A DNA stretch of 64,000 nt, from the NCBI RefSeq assembly GCF_009380165.1, contig NZ_WHUF01000001.1:868001-932000 (forward strand), written 5' to 3'. Made by a program: the position numbers and the translations under genes. Origin of the DNA: Rugamonas rivuli (GTDB lineage: Bacteria; Pseudomonadota; Gammaproteobacteria; Burkholderiales; Burkholderiaceae_D). Positions 56,268 through 64,000 of this stretch are shown piece after piece; the first letter of the stretch is position 1, and each line of letters begins with the position of its first letter. The notes under the pieces were generated by a model. It saw nothing but the letters and a program-made list of their open reading frames with translations, had not been told where the DNA came from and did not search any database.

Positions 56268-56999
56268 ATGCCCTCCCTATTCCTCCGCCTGGCCTTGTGC
56301 GCCCTGCTGCTATGCCCTTGCGCCGCCCGCGCGCAGGCCGTCGCGTGGCTGTGGGACGAAGCGCTGCTGCCCGTGTGGTCGGCGCCCGAAGCGGCCGTCC
56401 TTCAACGCCATATCCTGCTGACCGGCGACACCGCACGCACCCGTCCGCGCATGCGCCAGCCCGCGATGCCCGCCGCCACGCGGGTGACGCCGGTGCTGCA
56501 TGTGGAAGTCAGCACCGTCAATCCACCACAGAATATTGAAGCCAGCCGCGCAATGATCGTGCAGGCGCTGCTCGATGCGGCCGCAGTCGGCACGTCCGGC
56601 TGGGTGCAGCTGGATATGGAGGCCAAGCCCTCGCAGCGCGAGTTCTATCGTTCGCTGGTCAAACAACTGCGCGCCGCGCTGCCGCCGCACATCAAGTTGA
56701 GCGTGACCGCGCTGGCCTGGTGGTGCCGCTCGCCGGCCTGGCTGGACGGACTGGCAGCCGACGAAGTGGTGCCGATGTTCTTCCGCATGGGCCGCGACAA
56801 CGCCGGCATGCGCGCCATCGTCGAACAATCGCCCGCGACGCTGCACGCCAGCTGCCGCGCGGGCAGCGCTGGATTCTCGCCTCAGGAACCGTTCGCACCG
56901 CAAGTCGCGGCGCGATATCATAAAACCTACTGGTTCGACCGCCACGCATGGAAGCGTGCCGGCGCGGACCTGTCGCCGCTTTCAAGGAGCACTCCATGA
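56268..56999 (+). CDS. exported DUF3142 protein
   Basis: A 243-residue exported protein with signal peptide (LFLRLALCALLLCPCAARA). It matches the DUF3142 pattern: VQLDMEAKPSQREFYRSLVK, LSVTALAWWCRSPAWLDGL and ADEVVPMFFRMG, a TIM-barrel-like glycosidase-type fold. The conserved Asp and Glu in LDMEA suggest a sugar-related function. Its stop overlaps the ATG of the next gene by 4 bp (ATGA), so the two products are made together. Confidence 0.8.
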   Translation: MPSLFLRLALCALLLCPCAARAQAVAWLWDEALLPVWSAPEAAVLQRHILLTGDTARTRPRMRQPAMPAATRVTPVLHVEVSTVNPPQNIEASRAMIVQALLDAAAVGTSGWVQLDMEAKPSQREFYRSLVKQLRAALPPHIKLSVTALAWWCRSPAWLDGLAADEVVPMFFRMGRDNAGMRAIVEQSPATLHASCRAGSAGFSPQEPFAPQVAARYHKTYWFDRHAWKRAGADLSPLSRSTP

Positions 57000-59374
57000 C
57001 ACATCGTCTTCGTCCACTCATCATCGCTGCGGCACTGCTGGCCTGCGCCAATGTCGGCGCCAGCGGCGGCGGTTCGTGGGATTCCTACGTCACCCGCAGC
57101 GGGCCGGATATCGCGCTGGGCCGCTATCAAAGCGGCGAGCTGGGTGTGCTGATGCCGACCTACGAGCGGATGTACCTGTACACCGCCTGGCGCAGCGTGC
57201 TGCTCGGCGCGGACGATATGAAAGCCGCGCCGAATCCGCAGGGCGGCCTGCTGCGCGCGATCGGCAGCCGTAACGGCGGCTGGGTCGACGCGGGCGAAGG
57301 CAAGAAGGTCTATGCCGCCTGGCAGGCCGCCATCAGCACGGCGCTGAAGCAGGCGCCGGTCGCGCCCAAGGACGACGACAGCATGGCCAACGGCTACCTC
57401 ACTTGTCCGCTGGGCAGCTACACCTTCGCCACCGCCACCTTGAACGATCTGGCACGCCGCAGCGATGCGACGCCGGCCCGCCTGAACGCGTGGATCACGA
57501 CGCAACGCCAGGTCTTCAAGTTCTGCGGCGACGATGCGGAAACGAAGCGCAATTTCTACGATGGCGTCAAGCGCGTGATACCGGCACCGGTGGAGTTGCC
57601 GGCAACGGAGGCGCTGTACTGGCGCCAGATGCAGCAGTACCAGCTGGCGTCGGCCGCCTTCTACGGTGAGAACTATGCGCTAAGCGGCAGCCTGTTCGCC
57701 AAGATCGGCGCCACCGACAAGCATCCGCTGCGCCAGTGGGGCGAGTATCTGAACCTGCGCTCGCAGGCGCGTGCCGCCGTGTTTGTGCCGGGCCCGAACG
57801 CCGATCAGGCGATGTGGCAGGAGCGGCTCGACGCCCGCCGCGAAGGCCCGGCCGCCGCAGCGGTGCGGCTGGCGGCTGCGCAGAAGAAGCTGGCCGTGAT
57901 CCAGGCCAGCGCCGATCATATCCTCGCCAATCCGGAGCTGTCGTCGCTGCATGAGGCCAGCCGCGCCATCGTGCGCAGCATGCAGGTGCGGTTGACGCCG
58001 ACGCTGCGCTTTGCGGAACTGAGCAAGCTGCTGGACGATCCGCGCACCAATCCGTATCTGGACGATCATCTGGGCGACTGGCGCGTGCTGGCCAACGACC
58101 TGCTGCAACCACCCGTCGCCGAACAGGCCGACGCCCGCCCCGCCCTGCGCGGCGCGGCAGGCTTTATCGACTGGATGCAGACCATCCAGGCGTGCCAGGA
58201 GTACCAGGCCAAGCGCAGCTGCGCGGTCGAGCGCACGCACGCGATCGACCAGTGGAACCGCTACGCCAAGCAAGGCAACAAGGCCCAGGCGCGCGTGTGG
58301 ATGCTGGCCGCTGTCATGCTGTCCGATACGCTGACGCCGGAATTGGAGAAGGCCGTGCAGCAGGCGCCTGTTTCCGCGCCTGAGTATCTGACGCTGCGTT
58401 ACGCGCTGGTGCGCCACTACCGTCTGAGCAAGCAGGCCGACAAGGCGCGCACGCTGGGCGACGCGATTCTGAGCGGCCCAACGCTGGCGGCCAACCGTTC
58501 GGTCAGCGCACGCAACCAGTTCCTGCAGGAGCGCTTCGCGGTGGCGTCGTCGACGGCGGATGCCGCCAACTATCTGCTGCGCACGGAGAGCCACGATCTC
58601 GACCCCGATACCGGCGAGTTGGCCAAGGCAAGCGAAGAGCCAGGCGCCACGCCAGTCGCAGCGCGGGTGGACATCGCCGCCGACGGCATCCGCTGGTTGA
58701 ACAGCGGCCTGTCCACGGCCGACCTGTCGGCACTGGCCGCGAACCAGAAGCTGCCGAAGGCCCTGCGCGCGCGCATCGCCATCGCCGCATGGATGCGTGC
58801 AGACCTGCTGGGCCAGGACGAAACTGCGCTGGGCGCAACCCAGCAAATCGAACAGAACGCGCCGCTGCTGACGCCCGTGATGCAGAAGTACCGCAAGCTG
58901 GCGGGCACGCCGGAGCATCGCTACTGGATGCTGGTGAACGCGCTGAAATACGGCCTGTCGCCAATGTATAACGGCTACAACGGCGAGTTGGCGGTGCGCG
59001 CGCCGGACGACACGCTGGCCGACATGTGGTGCAAGGTGCCGGCCAAGGCTGGCGACAGCTACGGCGAAAACACCGACGCCGAACATACGCTGCCGATGCC
59101 GGACCTGGGCAACGGCGCCGCCCGCGACAAGGAGCTTGCGCAACTGTCCACCTTGAAGACGGCCACCGGCTACATCGGCGACCAGATCCTGCAACGCGCC
59201 ACCGCCGTGCCGAACGATCCGGAGCTGCCGTGGCTGCTGTACGTGACGGTGCAATCGACGCGTGGAGGCTGCCTGGACGCGGATTCCAAGACCTTGTCGA
59301 AGAACGCCTTCACGCTATTGCACAAGCGTTACAAGAACAACGAGTGGGCGCGCAAGACACCTTATTTCTATTGA
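56996..59374 (+). CDS. large exported protein of unknown function
   Basis: A 792-residue protein. The ATG at 56996 follows AAGGAG at 6 bp and starts a signal peptide (LRPLIIAAALLACANVGAS). The mature part starts GGGSWDSYVTRSGPDIALGRYQSGELGVL and is mainly alpha-helical, with TPR-like stretches such as LYWRQMQQYQLASAAFYGEN. No enzyme motif is recognised. It is coupled to the DUF3142 gene, so the pair may form a periplasmic complex. Confidence 0.8.
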   Translation: MTHRLRPLIIAAALLACANVGASGGGSWDSYVTRSGPDIALGRYQSGELGVLMPTYERMYLYTAWRSVLLGADDMKAAPNPQGGLLRAIGSRNGGWVDAGEGKKVYAAWQAAISTALKQAPVAPKDDDSMANGYLTCPLGSYTFATATLNDLARRSDATPARLNAWITTQRQVFKFCGDDAETKRNFYDGVKRVIPAPVELPATEALYWRQMQQYQLASAAFYGENYALSGSLFAKIGATDKHPLRQWGEYLNLRSQARAAVFVPGPNADQAMWQERLDARREGPAAAAVRLAAAQKKLAVIQASADHILANPELSSLHEASRAIVRSMQVRLTPTLRFAELSKLLDDPRTNPYLDDHLGDWRVLANDLLQPPVAEQADARPALRGAAGFIDWMQTIQACQEYQAKRSCAVERTHAIDQWNRYAKQGNKAQARVWMLAAVMLSDTLTPELEKAVQQAPVSAPEYLTLRYALVRHYRLSKQADKARTLGDAILSGPTLAANRSVSARNQFLQERFAVASSTADAANYLLRTESHDLDPDTGELAKASEEPGATPVAARVDIAADGIRWLNSGLSTADLSALAANQKLPKALRARIAIAAWMRADLLGQDETALGATQQIEQNAPLLTPVMQKYRKLAGTPEHRYWMLVNALKYGLSPMYNGYNGELAVRAPDDTLADMWCKVPAKAGDSYGENTDAEHTLPMPDLGNGAARDKELAQLSTLKTATGYIGDQILQRATAVPNDPELPWLLYVTVQSTRGGCLDADSKTLSKNAFTLLHKRYKNNEWARKTPYFY

Positions 59375-59431
59375 GCGGAATCAAACGCGGGGACCGGTGA
59401 AGGACTAGCATGGCGCCTCTGGAGGTGCGCC

Positions 59432-59884
59432 ATGCAAACCTTGGTCCAATCCCGCAAATACCCGAGCTACGACGACGATCTGGCGCAGTGGATAGATGCG
59501 CAAATCCAACTGCTGCTGGATCGCAGGTTCTCCGAGTTGGACATAGAGAACCTGGTCGCGGAGCTCGACGGCATGAAAAAACAATATGAGCACGAACTCG
59601 ACAGCAGACTGACGGTGCTGATCATGCACCTGCTCAAGTGCCAGTTTCAAAAAGACTATCCGCAGAACAAGTGGCAATCCACGTTGATAGAGCAGCGCTA
59701 CCGCATCGCGCGGCTGCTGAAAGATAGCCCGAGCACACGCGCAAAAATGCCGCAGTTTGCCGTGGAGTGCTACCCCATCGCCCGCCGCAGAGCGGCAAAA
59801 GAGACGGGGCTAGACGAAGAAACCTTCCCGCTACGCCTGCCCTATTCAATGGCGCAGTTGATGGATCAGGACTTCATGCCCTAG
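59432..59884 (+). CDS. DUF29 protein, copy 1
   Basis: A 150-residue DUF29-family protein: YDDDLAQWIDAQIQLLLDRRF, then LDIENLVAELDGMKKQ and LIMHLLKCQFQKD. The family is common in cyanobacteria and proteobacteria and has no known function; members are small, helical and often in tandem. It is directly followed by a second copy with an identical first 18 residues. GGAGG precedes the ATG. Confidence 0.85.
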   Translation: MQTLVQSRKYPSYDDDLAQWIDAQIQLLLDRRFSELDIENLVAELDGMKKQYEHELDSRLTVLIMHLLKCQFQKDYPQNKWQSTLIEQRYRIARLLKDSPSTRAKMPQFAVECYPIARRRAAKETGLDEETFPLRLPYSMAQLMDQDFMP

Positions 59885-59901
59885 CGGCCTTGAGGTGCGC
59901 C

Positions 59902-60354
59902 ATGCAAACCCTGGTCCAATCCCGCAAATACCCTAGCTACGACGACGATCTGGCGCTGTGGACAGATGCGCAAATCCGGCTGCTGCTAGGTCGCAGGTTC
60001 TCCGAATTGGACATCAAGAATCTGATAGCGGAGCTCGATGGCATTAATAAGCGAGAGCTGAGAACACTGAAAAACCGGCTGCGCGTGCTGGTCATGCATC
60101 TGCTCAAATGCCAGTTCCAGCCTGAGCATCCAAAGAACAGGTGGCGGGCCACGTTGATCGAGCAACGAGAACGCCTGACGCTGCTGCTGGAAGACAGTCC
60201 CAGCCTGCGAGCGGCGCTGCCGGAATACGTTCACCAGATCTATCCCGCCGCAGTCCGAATGGCAGCGGCGGAAACCGGCTTGCCTGCCAGCGCCTTCCCG
60301 GCCGACAATCCGTATTCCGTGGCGCAGATACTCGATCAGGACTTCATGCCGTAA
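59902..60354 (+). CDS. DUF29 protein, copy 2
   Basis: A 150-residue paralogue of the preceding gene. The ATG at 59902 is aligned with the copy 1 start and follows TGAGG; the longer open frame runs through copy 1 and is ruled out. The first 18 residues equal copy 1, but the later part diverges (ELRTLKNRLRVLVMHLLKC, TGLPASAFPADNPYSVAQIL). It overlaps the end of the convergent SulP gene by 11 bp. Confidence 0.84.
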   Translation: MQTLVQSRKYPSYDDDLALWTDAQIRLLLGRRFSELDIKNLIAELDGINKRELRTLKNRLRVLVMHLLKCQFQPEHPKNRWRATLIEQRERLTLLLEDSPSLRAALPEYVHQIYPAAVRMAAAETGLPASAFPADNPYSVAQILDQDFMP

Positions 60355-61792
60355 CCGCGGCTCCCGCCCTGTCCAGCAACAGTTCGCAGCGCCTCGATAA
60401 ATTCTGTATCTGCAATGCCTTGCCAGCCTTGGCATAACGCTCGTGCAAGGCGGACACCGCCACCACGGCAGAATGATCGGCCAGCCGCAGATGGCGGCAA
60501 TCCAGCGTCACCGCAGACGGATCGCCCTGCACGTCGAACAGATCGTTGAAGTGCGCGACCGAGGCGAAGAACAAGGTGCCATGCGGCGTGTAGTGCTTGA
60601 CGCCGTCGGCGCCCTGCGCCACATCGGCCCGGACCTCGCGCGCGTGGCGCCAGGCGAAACTGAGCGCCGCGATCACGATCCCGCAAAGCACCGCTACCGC
60701 CAGATCGGTCGCCACGGTGATGGCAGTCACCACCACGATCAGCAAGGCATCATGGCGCGGCACCTTGCCCAGCACCCGCAGCGAGCCCCAGGCAAAGGTC
60801 TGCTGCGCCACCACGAACATCACACCCACCAGCGCCGCCAGCGGTATGCGCTCGATCAGCGGCGACAGAAACAGTATAAACAGTAAAATCATTATCCCCG
60901 CTACCGCGCCGGACACCCGCGTGCGGCCGCCGGAGCCCAGATTGATCATGGTCTGGCCTATCATCGCGCAGCCGCCCATGCCACCGAACAGACCCGAGAC
61001 CATGTTCGCCGCGCCCAGCGCCACGCATTCGCGATCCGGCAAGCCGCGCGTTTCCGTGATTTCATCGGTGAGATTGAAGGTCAGCAACGTCTCCAGCAGG
61101 CCGACCACCGCCATCAGCAGCGCATAGGGCAGTACGATGCGCAGCGTCTCGACCGTCATCGGCACTGTGGGGATCTGCCAGGCTGGCAAGCCGCCGGCGA
61201 TATGCGCCATATCGCCCAGCGTACGCGCCGGCAGGTGCAGCAGTTGCGACAGCAAGCCCACGCCGACGATCGCCACCAAAGCCGGCGGCACCGCCTTCGT
61301 CACACGCGGCAGCAGGTACACCACCGCCATCGTCAGCGCCACCAGGCCGCACATCCACATCAGCGCGTCACCCTGCATCCACGCGCCGCCCACTTTAAAG
61401 TGCTGCAGCTGCGACCAGGCGATGACGATGGCCAGGCCGTTGACGAAGCCCAGCATCACCGGATGCGGCACCATGCTGATCAGCTTGCCCAGCCGCAGCA
61501 AGCCAAACATCAGCATGATGAGTCCGCTCAGCACCACCGTCGCCAGGAAATATTGCAAGCCATGCTGGGCGACCAGCGCCACGATCACCACCGCCATCGA
61601 CCCGGCGGCGCCGGAAATCATGCCCGGGCGGCCGCCGAACAGCGCAGTCATCGTACAAATGAAGAACGCACCGTACAGTCCGGCCAGCGGATTGAGCTGC
61701 GCGACCAGTGCAAAAGCTATGCATTCGGGTACCAGCGCGAAGGACGTGGTCAAGCCCGCCAATGCGTTCCTGGAAAAATTAATTGGCGACAT
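60344..61792 (-). CDS. SulP-family anion transporter with STAS domain
   Basis: A 482-residue inner-membrane transporter of the SulP/SLC26 family for sulfate, bicarbonate or similar anions. It starts SPINFSRNALAGLTTSFALVPECIAFALVA, the typical TM1 segment, and has 10-12 helices up to about residue 375. A STAS domain follows (VTLDCRHLRLADHSAVVAVSALH). The start at 61792 lacks a strong ribosome site; upstream codons are open but not family-like. The substrate is unknown. Confidence 0.92.
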   Translation of the reverse strand: MSPINFSRNALAGLTTSFALVPECIAFALVAQLNPLAGLYGAFFICTMTALFGGRPGMISGAAGSMAVVIVALVAQHGLQYFLATVVLSGLIMLMFGLLRLGKLISMVPHPVMLGFVNGLAIVIAWSQLQHFKVGGAWMQGDALMWMCGLVALTMAVVYLLPRVTKAVPPALVAIVGVGLLSQLLHLPARTLGDMAHIAGGLPAWQIPTVPMTVETLRIVLPYALLMAVVGLLETLLTFNLTDEITETRGLPDRECVALGAANMVSGLFGGMGGCAMIGQTMINLGSGGRTRVSGAVAGIMILLFILFLSPLIERIPLAALVGVMFVVAQQTFAWGSLRVLGKVPRHDALLIVVVTAITVATDLAVAVLCGIVIAALSFAWRHAREVRADVAQGADGVKHYTPHGTLFFASVAHFNDLFDVQGDPSAVTLDCRHLRLADHSAVVAVSALHERYAKAGKALQIQNLSRRCELLLDRAGAAVTA

Positions 61793-61961
61793 GGAAATAT
61801 TTCGGGCGGAAGGTGATGTGAAAACACAACAGAGGCAGCATTTTACACGCGCATATTCGCTTTCTGATCGCCATGGGTGAAATGGCGCACATTCAGAAAG
61901 GGGGCAAGCCGGGCACAATGGCACCGCATACTACTTAACCCTAGCCAGCATCGCCACCGCC

Positions 61962-62189
61962 ATGACTACTCTGATATCTGCCACCTACGCCCTGCAAAGA
62001 CAGAAAATCGCCGTGGAGAGGACGCTGTATGCGCGTTCTGCGGAGGAATCACAACTGGCGGCCCGCTGGGCCAGCGCCTGGCATAAACTGGTGCAACGCA
62101 AGCTCGACCAGGCCCAGGCCATTCATCTTGAGCCGCGCATGGACTATGCCGGCTTCAGCATGCAGCCCCGTTCCCGGGTGCTGCACTAA
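61962..62189 (+). CDS. small hypothetical protein (75 aa)
   Basis: An open frame starting ATG ACT ACT CTG, giving 75 residues rich in Arg, Gln and Ala (YALQRQKIAVERTLYAR). No signal, membrane helix or known motif. No strong ribosome site. It ends 3 bp before the convergent Crp/Fnr gene. Real but uncertain. Confidence 0.45.
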   Translation: MTTLISATYALQRQKIAVERTLYARSAEESQLAARWASAWHKLVQRKLDQAQAIHLEPRMDYAGFSMQPRSRVLH

Positions 62190-62192
62190 TCC

Positions 62193-62939
62193 TTACGCCG
62201 CGTATCGCATCGCCGTTGCCGCACCGGAGCGCGCTGCCTGATAGCAGCTGCCGGCGCGGCGTTCCATCAGGTCGCGGTCCAGCACCGTGACGCAGCCGCG
62301 GCGATAGGCGATCAACCCTTCCTCCGACAATTTGCCTGCCGCGCCGGTGATGCTTTCGCGGCGCACGCCCAGCATATTGGCGATCATTTCCTGCGTTACC
62401 TTCAACTCGTTCGACGTCGAGCGGTCCAGGCGCTCCAGCAGCCAGCGGCACAGCTTCTGTTCGATGCTGGTGTGGCGGCTGCCGGCGACGCTTTGCGCCA
62501 GCTGGGCAAACATCGCGCTGGTGTAGCGCATCAACAGCTGGGCCAGCGGGCCGCCGCTGTAGAAGGCTTCGCGCAGCACGTCGGTGCGCAGGCGATAGCC
62601 GTAGCCCGCGCACTGCACCACGGCCGAGTAGCTGGCGCGTTCGGCCGGATACAGCGCCACGCCCACCACGCCCTCGCTGCCGACGACGGCGATCTCGGTG
62701 CTGGCGCCGTCTTCCATCACATATTGCAGGGAGACGATGGCGTTGGTCGGGAAGTAGGAGTATTCCACCTGATCGCCGAAGTCGAACAGGTGCTTATCTG
62801 CGGGCAGCGTGACCAGTTCCAGGTCGCCAAACAGAGCTGTCAGATCTTCGCGTGACAGGGCGCGCAGCAAATCGTTCTGTTGCGCGCCGATCAGGCTGAT
62901 GGTTGAACCAGGAGCTGCGTTGAGTTGGGTGCTGTTCAT
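62193..62939 (-). CDS. Crp/Fnr-family transcriptional regulator
   Basis: A 248-residue regulator with an N-terminal cNMP-binding-like barrel (LFDFGDQVEYSYFPTNAIVSL, VVGSEGVVGVALYP) and a C-terminal winged helix (about 165-225, VTQEMIANMLGVRRESITGAAGKL). The N-terminal cysteine cluster of oxygen-sensing Fnr is absent, so the signal is unknown. A longer tail follows the HTH. It is divergent from nothing on its left and points away from the TonB gene, whose end lies 187 bp upstream. Confidence 0.92.
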   Translation of the reverse strand: MNSTQLNAAPGSTISLIGAQQNDLLRALSREDLTALFGDLELVTLPADKHLFDFGDQVEYSYFPTNAIVSLQYVMEDGASTEIAVVGSEGVVGVALYPAERASYSAVVQCAGYGYRLRTDVLREAFYSGGPLAQLLMRYTSAMFAQLAQSVAGSRHTSIEQKLCRWLLERLDRSTSNELKVTQEMIANMLGVRRESITGAAGKLSEEGLIAYRRGCVTVLDRDLMERRAGSCYQAARSGAATAMRYAA

Positions 62940-63126
62940 GATGCGCCTCTTGTGTCTGATTGATCCTTCGAATCATGTCGTGTGGATCACAGCGGCGAAT
63001 TCGCCTTGCCGATGTAGACACTGTATCCGCGCACCCAATCAGCAGGTATAGGAGCACCCTGTAGTCCTATGTAGGTTATGAACATTGCAAAATGTCATCT
63101 TTGTCCTACGCCCCGAGCCAGCCTAT

Positions 63127-64000
63127 TTAAAAGGTGGCCCGCAGCTGGACGTAGGCCATGCGCGGGGCGCCCACCATGCGGCCGGCGTTGCCGTCGACGT
63201 TGCGGGTGTAGTAGCGCTTGTCGGCGATGTTGTTGACGCCTGCCATGACTTCGTAGCCCGGCTTGCCCGGCAACTTCCAGCTCAGCTGCGCATTCCACAG
63301 GCGGAAGCCCGGCACCACGCCGTTGCTGCCGTTGGCCGCTTCGGCCACGGTGTTCGCGGCGTCCGAATACTGCTTGCTTTGATGCGTGGTCGACAGGTTG
63401 GCCGTCCATGCACCGACGCGGTAGCGCGCGCCCAGCGTGTCGGTGTTGCGCGAGTAGAACGGCACCTCCATGCCGGCGGTCGAACCGGAATCCTGGATCG
63501 CCCGGGTGTAGGTGTAGTTGGCGTACACGTTCAACCCGGCCAGCGCGCCGGCGTCGTCGAAGCTGTAGTCGGCCGCCGTCTCGATGCCGTCGTGACTGGT
63601 GGCGCCGAGGTTGCGGAACACGGGCGGCGTCGTGCCCGGCACTTGCAGGATCTGGTTATCGAACTTCAGCTTGAAGGCCGTCACTTCGGCATTGACCGCC
63701 CCGCTCTTCCAGCGCGCGCCCAGTTCGGCCGTCTTGGCCAGCTCGGGCACCAGCGGATTGGTTGGCGTCTGCGAGTTCAGCTGCGTGTTCTGCACCGGTC
63801 CGAAAGACGTGGTGTAGTTGGCGAACACGGTCAGCGCGCGGTTCACCAGGTACGCCACGTTCAACGACGGCAGCGCCTTGCTGTTCTCGGTCTCGAAGGT
63901 CGATTTGGCGCTCAGGTCGTTGCGCTCGGACTTGATGTGCTCGTATCGCACGCCCGGCGTGATGCGCCATGCACCCACGGCGATGCGGTCGTCGATGTAC
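63127..64000 (-). CDS. TonB-dependent siderophore receptor, 3' part (partial)
   Basis: The open frame runs through the right window edge; only the C-terminal 290 or so residues are here. It is a barrel with alternating strands: GVRYEHIKSE, YLVNRALTVFANYTTSFGPVQN, LGARWKSGAVNAEVTAFKL, LNVYANYTYTRAIQDSG, YEVMAGVNNIADKRYYTRN, and a terminal aromatic, QLRATF. This is the FecA/FhuE-like siderophore-receptor layout. Substrate and any regulators lie outside the window. Confidence 0.9.
   Translation of the reverse strand, partial: YIDDRIAVGAWRITPGVRYEHIKSERNDLSAKSTFETENSKALPSLNVAYLVNRALTVFANYTTSFGPVQNTQLNSQTPTNPLVPELAKTAELGARWKSGAVNAEVTAFKLKFDNQILQVPGTTPPVFRNLGATSHDGIETAADYSFDDAGALAGLNVYANYTYTRAIQDSGSTAGMEVPFYSRNTDTLGARYRVGAWTANLSTTHQSKQYSDAANTVAEAANGSNGVVPGFRLWNAQLSWKLPGKPGYEVMAGVNNIADKRYYTRNVDGNAGRMVGAPRMAYVQLRATF

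Overview
The window looks like a chromosomal segment of a high-GC betaproteobacterium, most likely Oxalobacteraceae (Massilia/Duganella/Janthinobacterium group). Pointers are the tig-clpP-clpX-lon-hupB order, a PEP-CTERM surface protein, hopanoid-type squalene genes (hpnC, hpnDE), the thrC-moeA-moaD order and an SDR-type threonine dehydrogenase. This placement is inferred from gene content, not from a search. No phage, transposase, integrase, CRISPR array or rRNA was seen. Region 1 (1-7.0 kb, all minus strand) is the proteostasis block: tRNA-Leu, trigger factor, ClpP, ClpX, Lon, HU, tRNA-Val and a tRNA-Asp cut by the left edge. Clear intrinsic terminators follow clpP, clpX and lon, and hupB has its own strong promoter. 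Region 2 (7.2-13 kb) holds a PEP-CTERM metalloprotease overlapping a small exported protein, then an RND efflux pump with its adaptor. Region 3 (13.1-17.9 kb) carries hpnC and, after four small inserted genes, the overlapping hpnD-hpnE pair; together these make squalene. Region 4 (18-28.8 kb) has an envelope module (45-aa peptide, DUF1700, GIN domain), a flavoprotein, the thrC-moeA-moaD operon, and a kbl-tdh-sdaA threonine/serine catabolic operon divergent from an XRE-cupin regulator. Region 5 (28.8-38.3 kb) is rich in peptidases and nitrogen genes: a G1 glutamic peptidase fused to a seven-bladed propeller, an ammonium transporter with a near-consensus sigma-54 promoter and NtrC-like half-sites, a zinc metalloprotease overlapping a prolyl oligopeptidase, and a DUF5694 protein. 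Region 6 (38.4-43.4 kb) is a signalling cluster: a membrane GGDEF-EAL protein encoded with a secreted cupredoxin-like protein, divergent from a cytosolic EAL-CBS-GGDEF protein. Region 7 (43.4-50.5 kb) holds an 11-repeat Sel1 protein, a zinc/manganese-type ABC uptake cluster with an outer-membrane barrel and a DUF2946 protein but no ATPase gene, an exonuclease and a YegD-type Hsp70. Region 8 (50.6-64 kb) has a LacI-type regulator 3 bp upstream of a divergent SF1 helicase with a DUF5710 tail, an OmpA/Pal-like lipoprotein, catalase, a DUF3142 gene overlapping a gene for a large exported protein of unknown role, two tandem DUF29 genes, a SulP transporter, a Crp/Fnr regulator, and the 3' part of a TonB-dependent receptor that runs off the right edge. 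Most of the sequence is ordinary core genome. The least expected items are the G1 peptidase-propeller fusion, the cupredoxin/c-di-GMP cluster, the PEP-CTERM protease with a possible coupled inhibitor, and the divergent helicase. No stretch longer than 300 bases lacks a gene.
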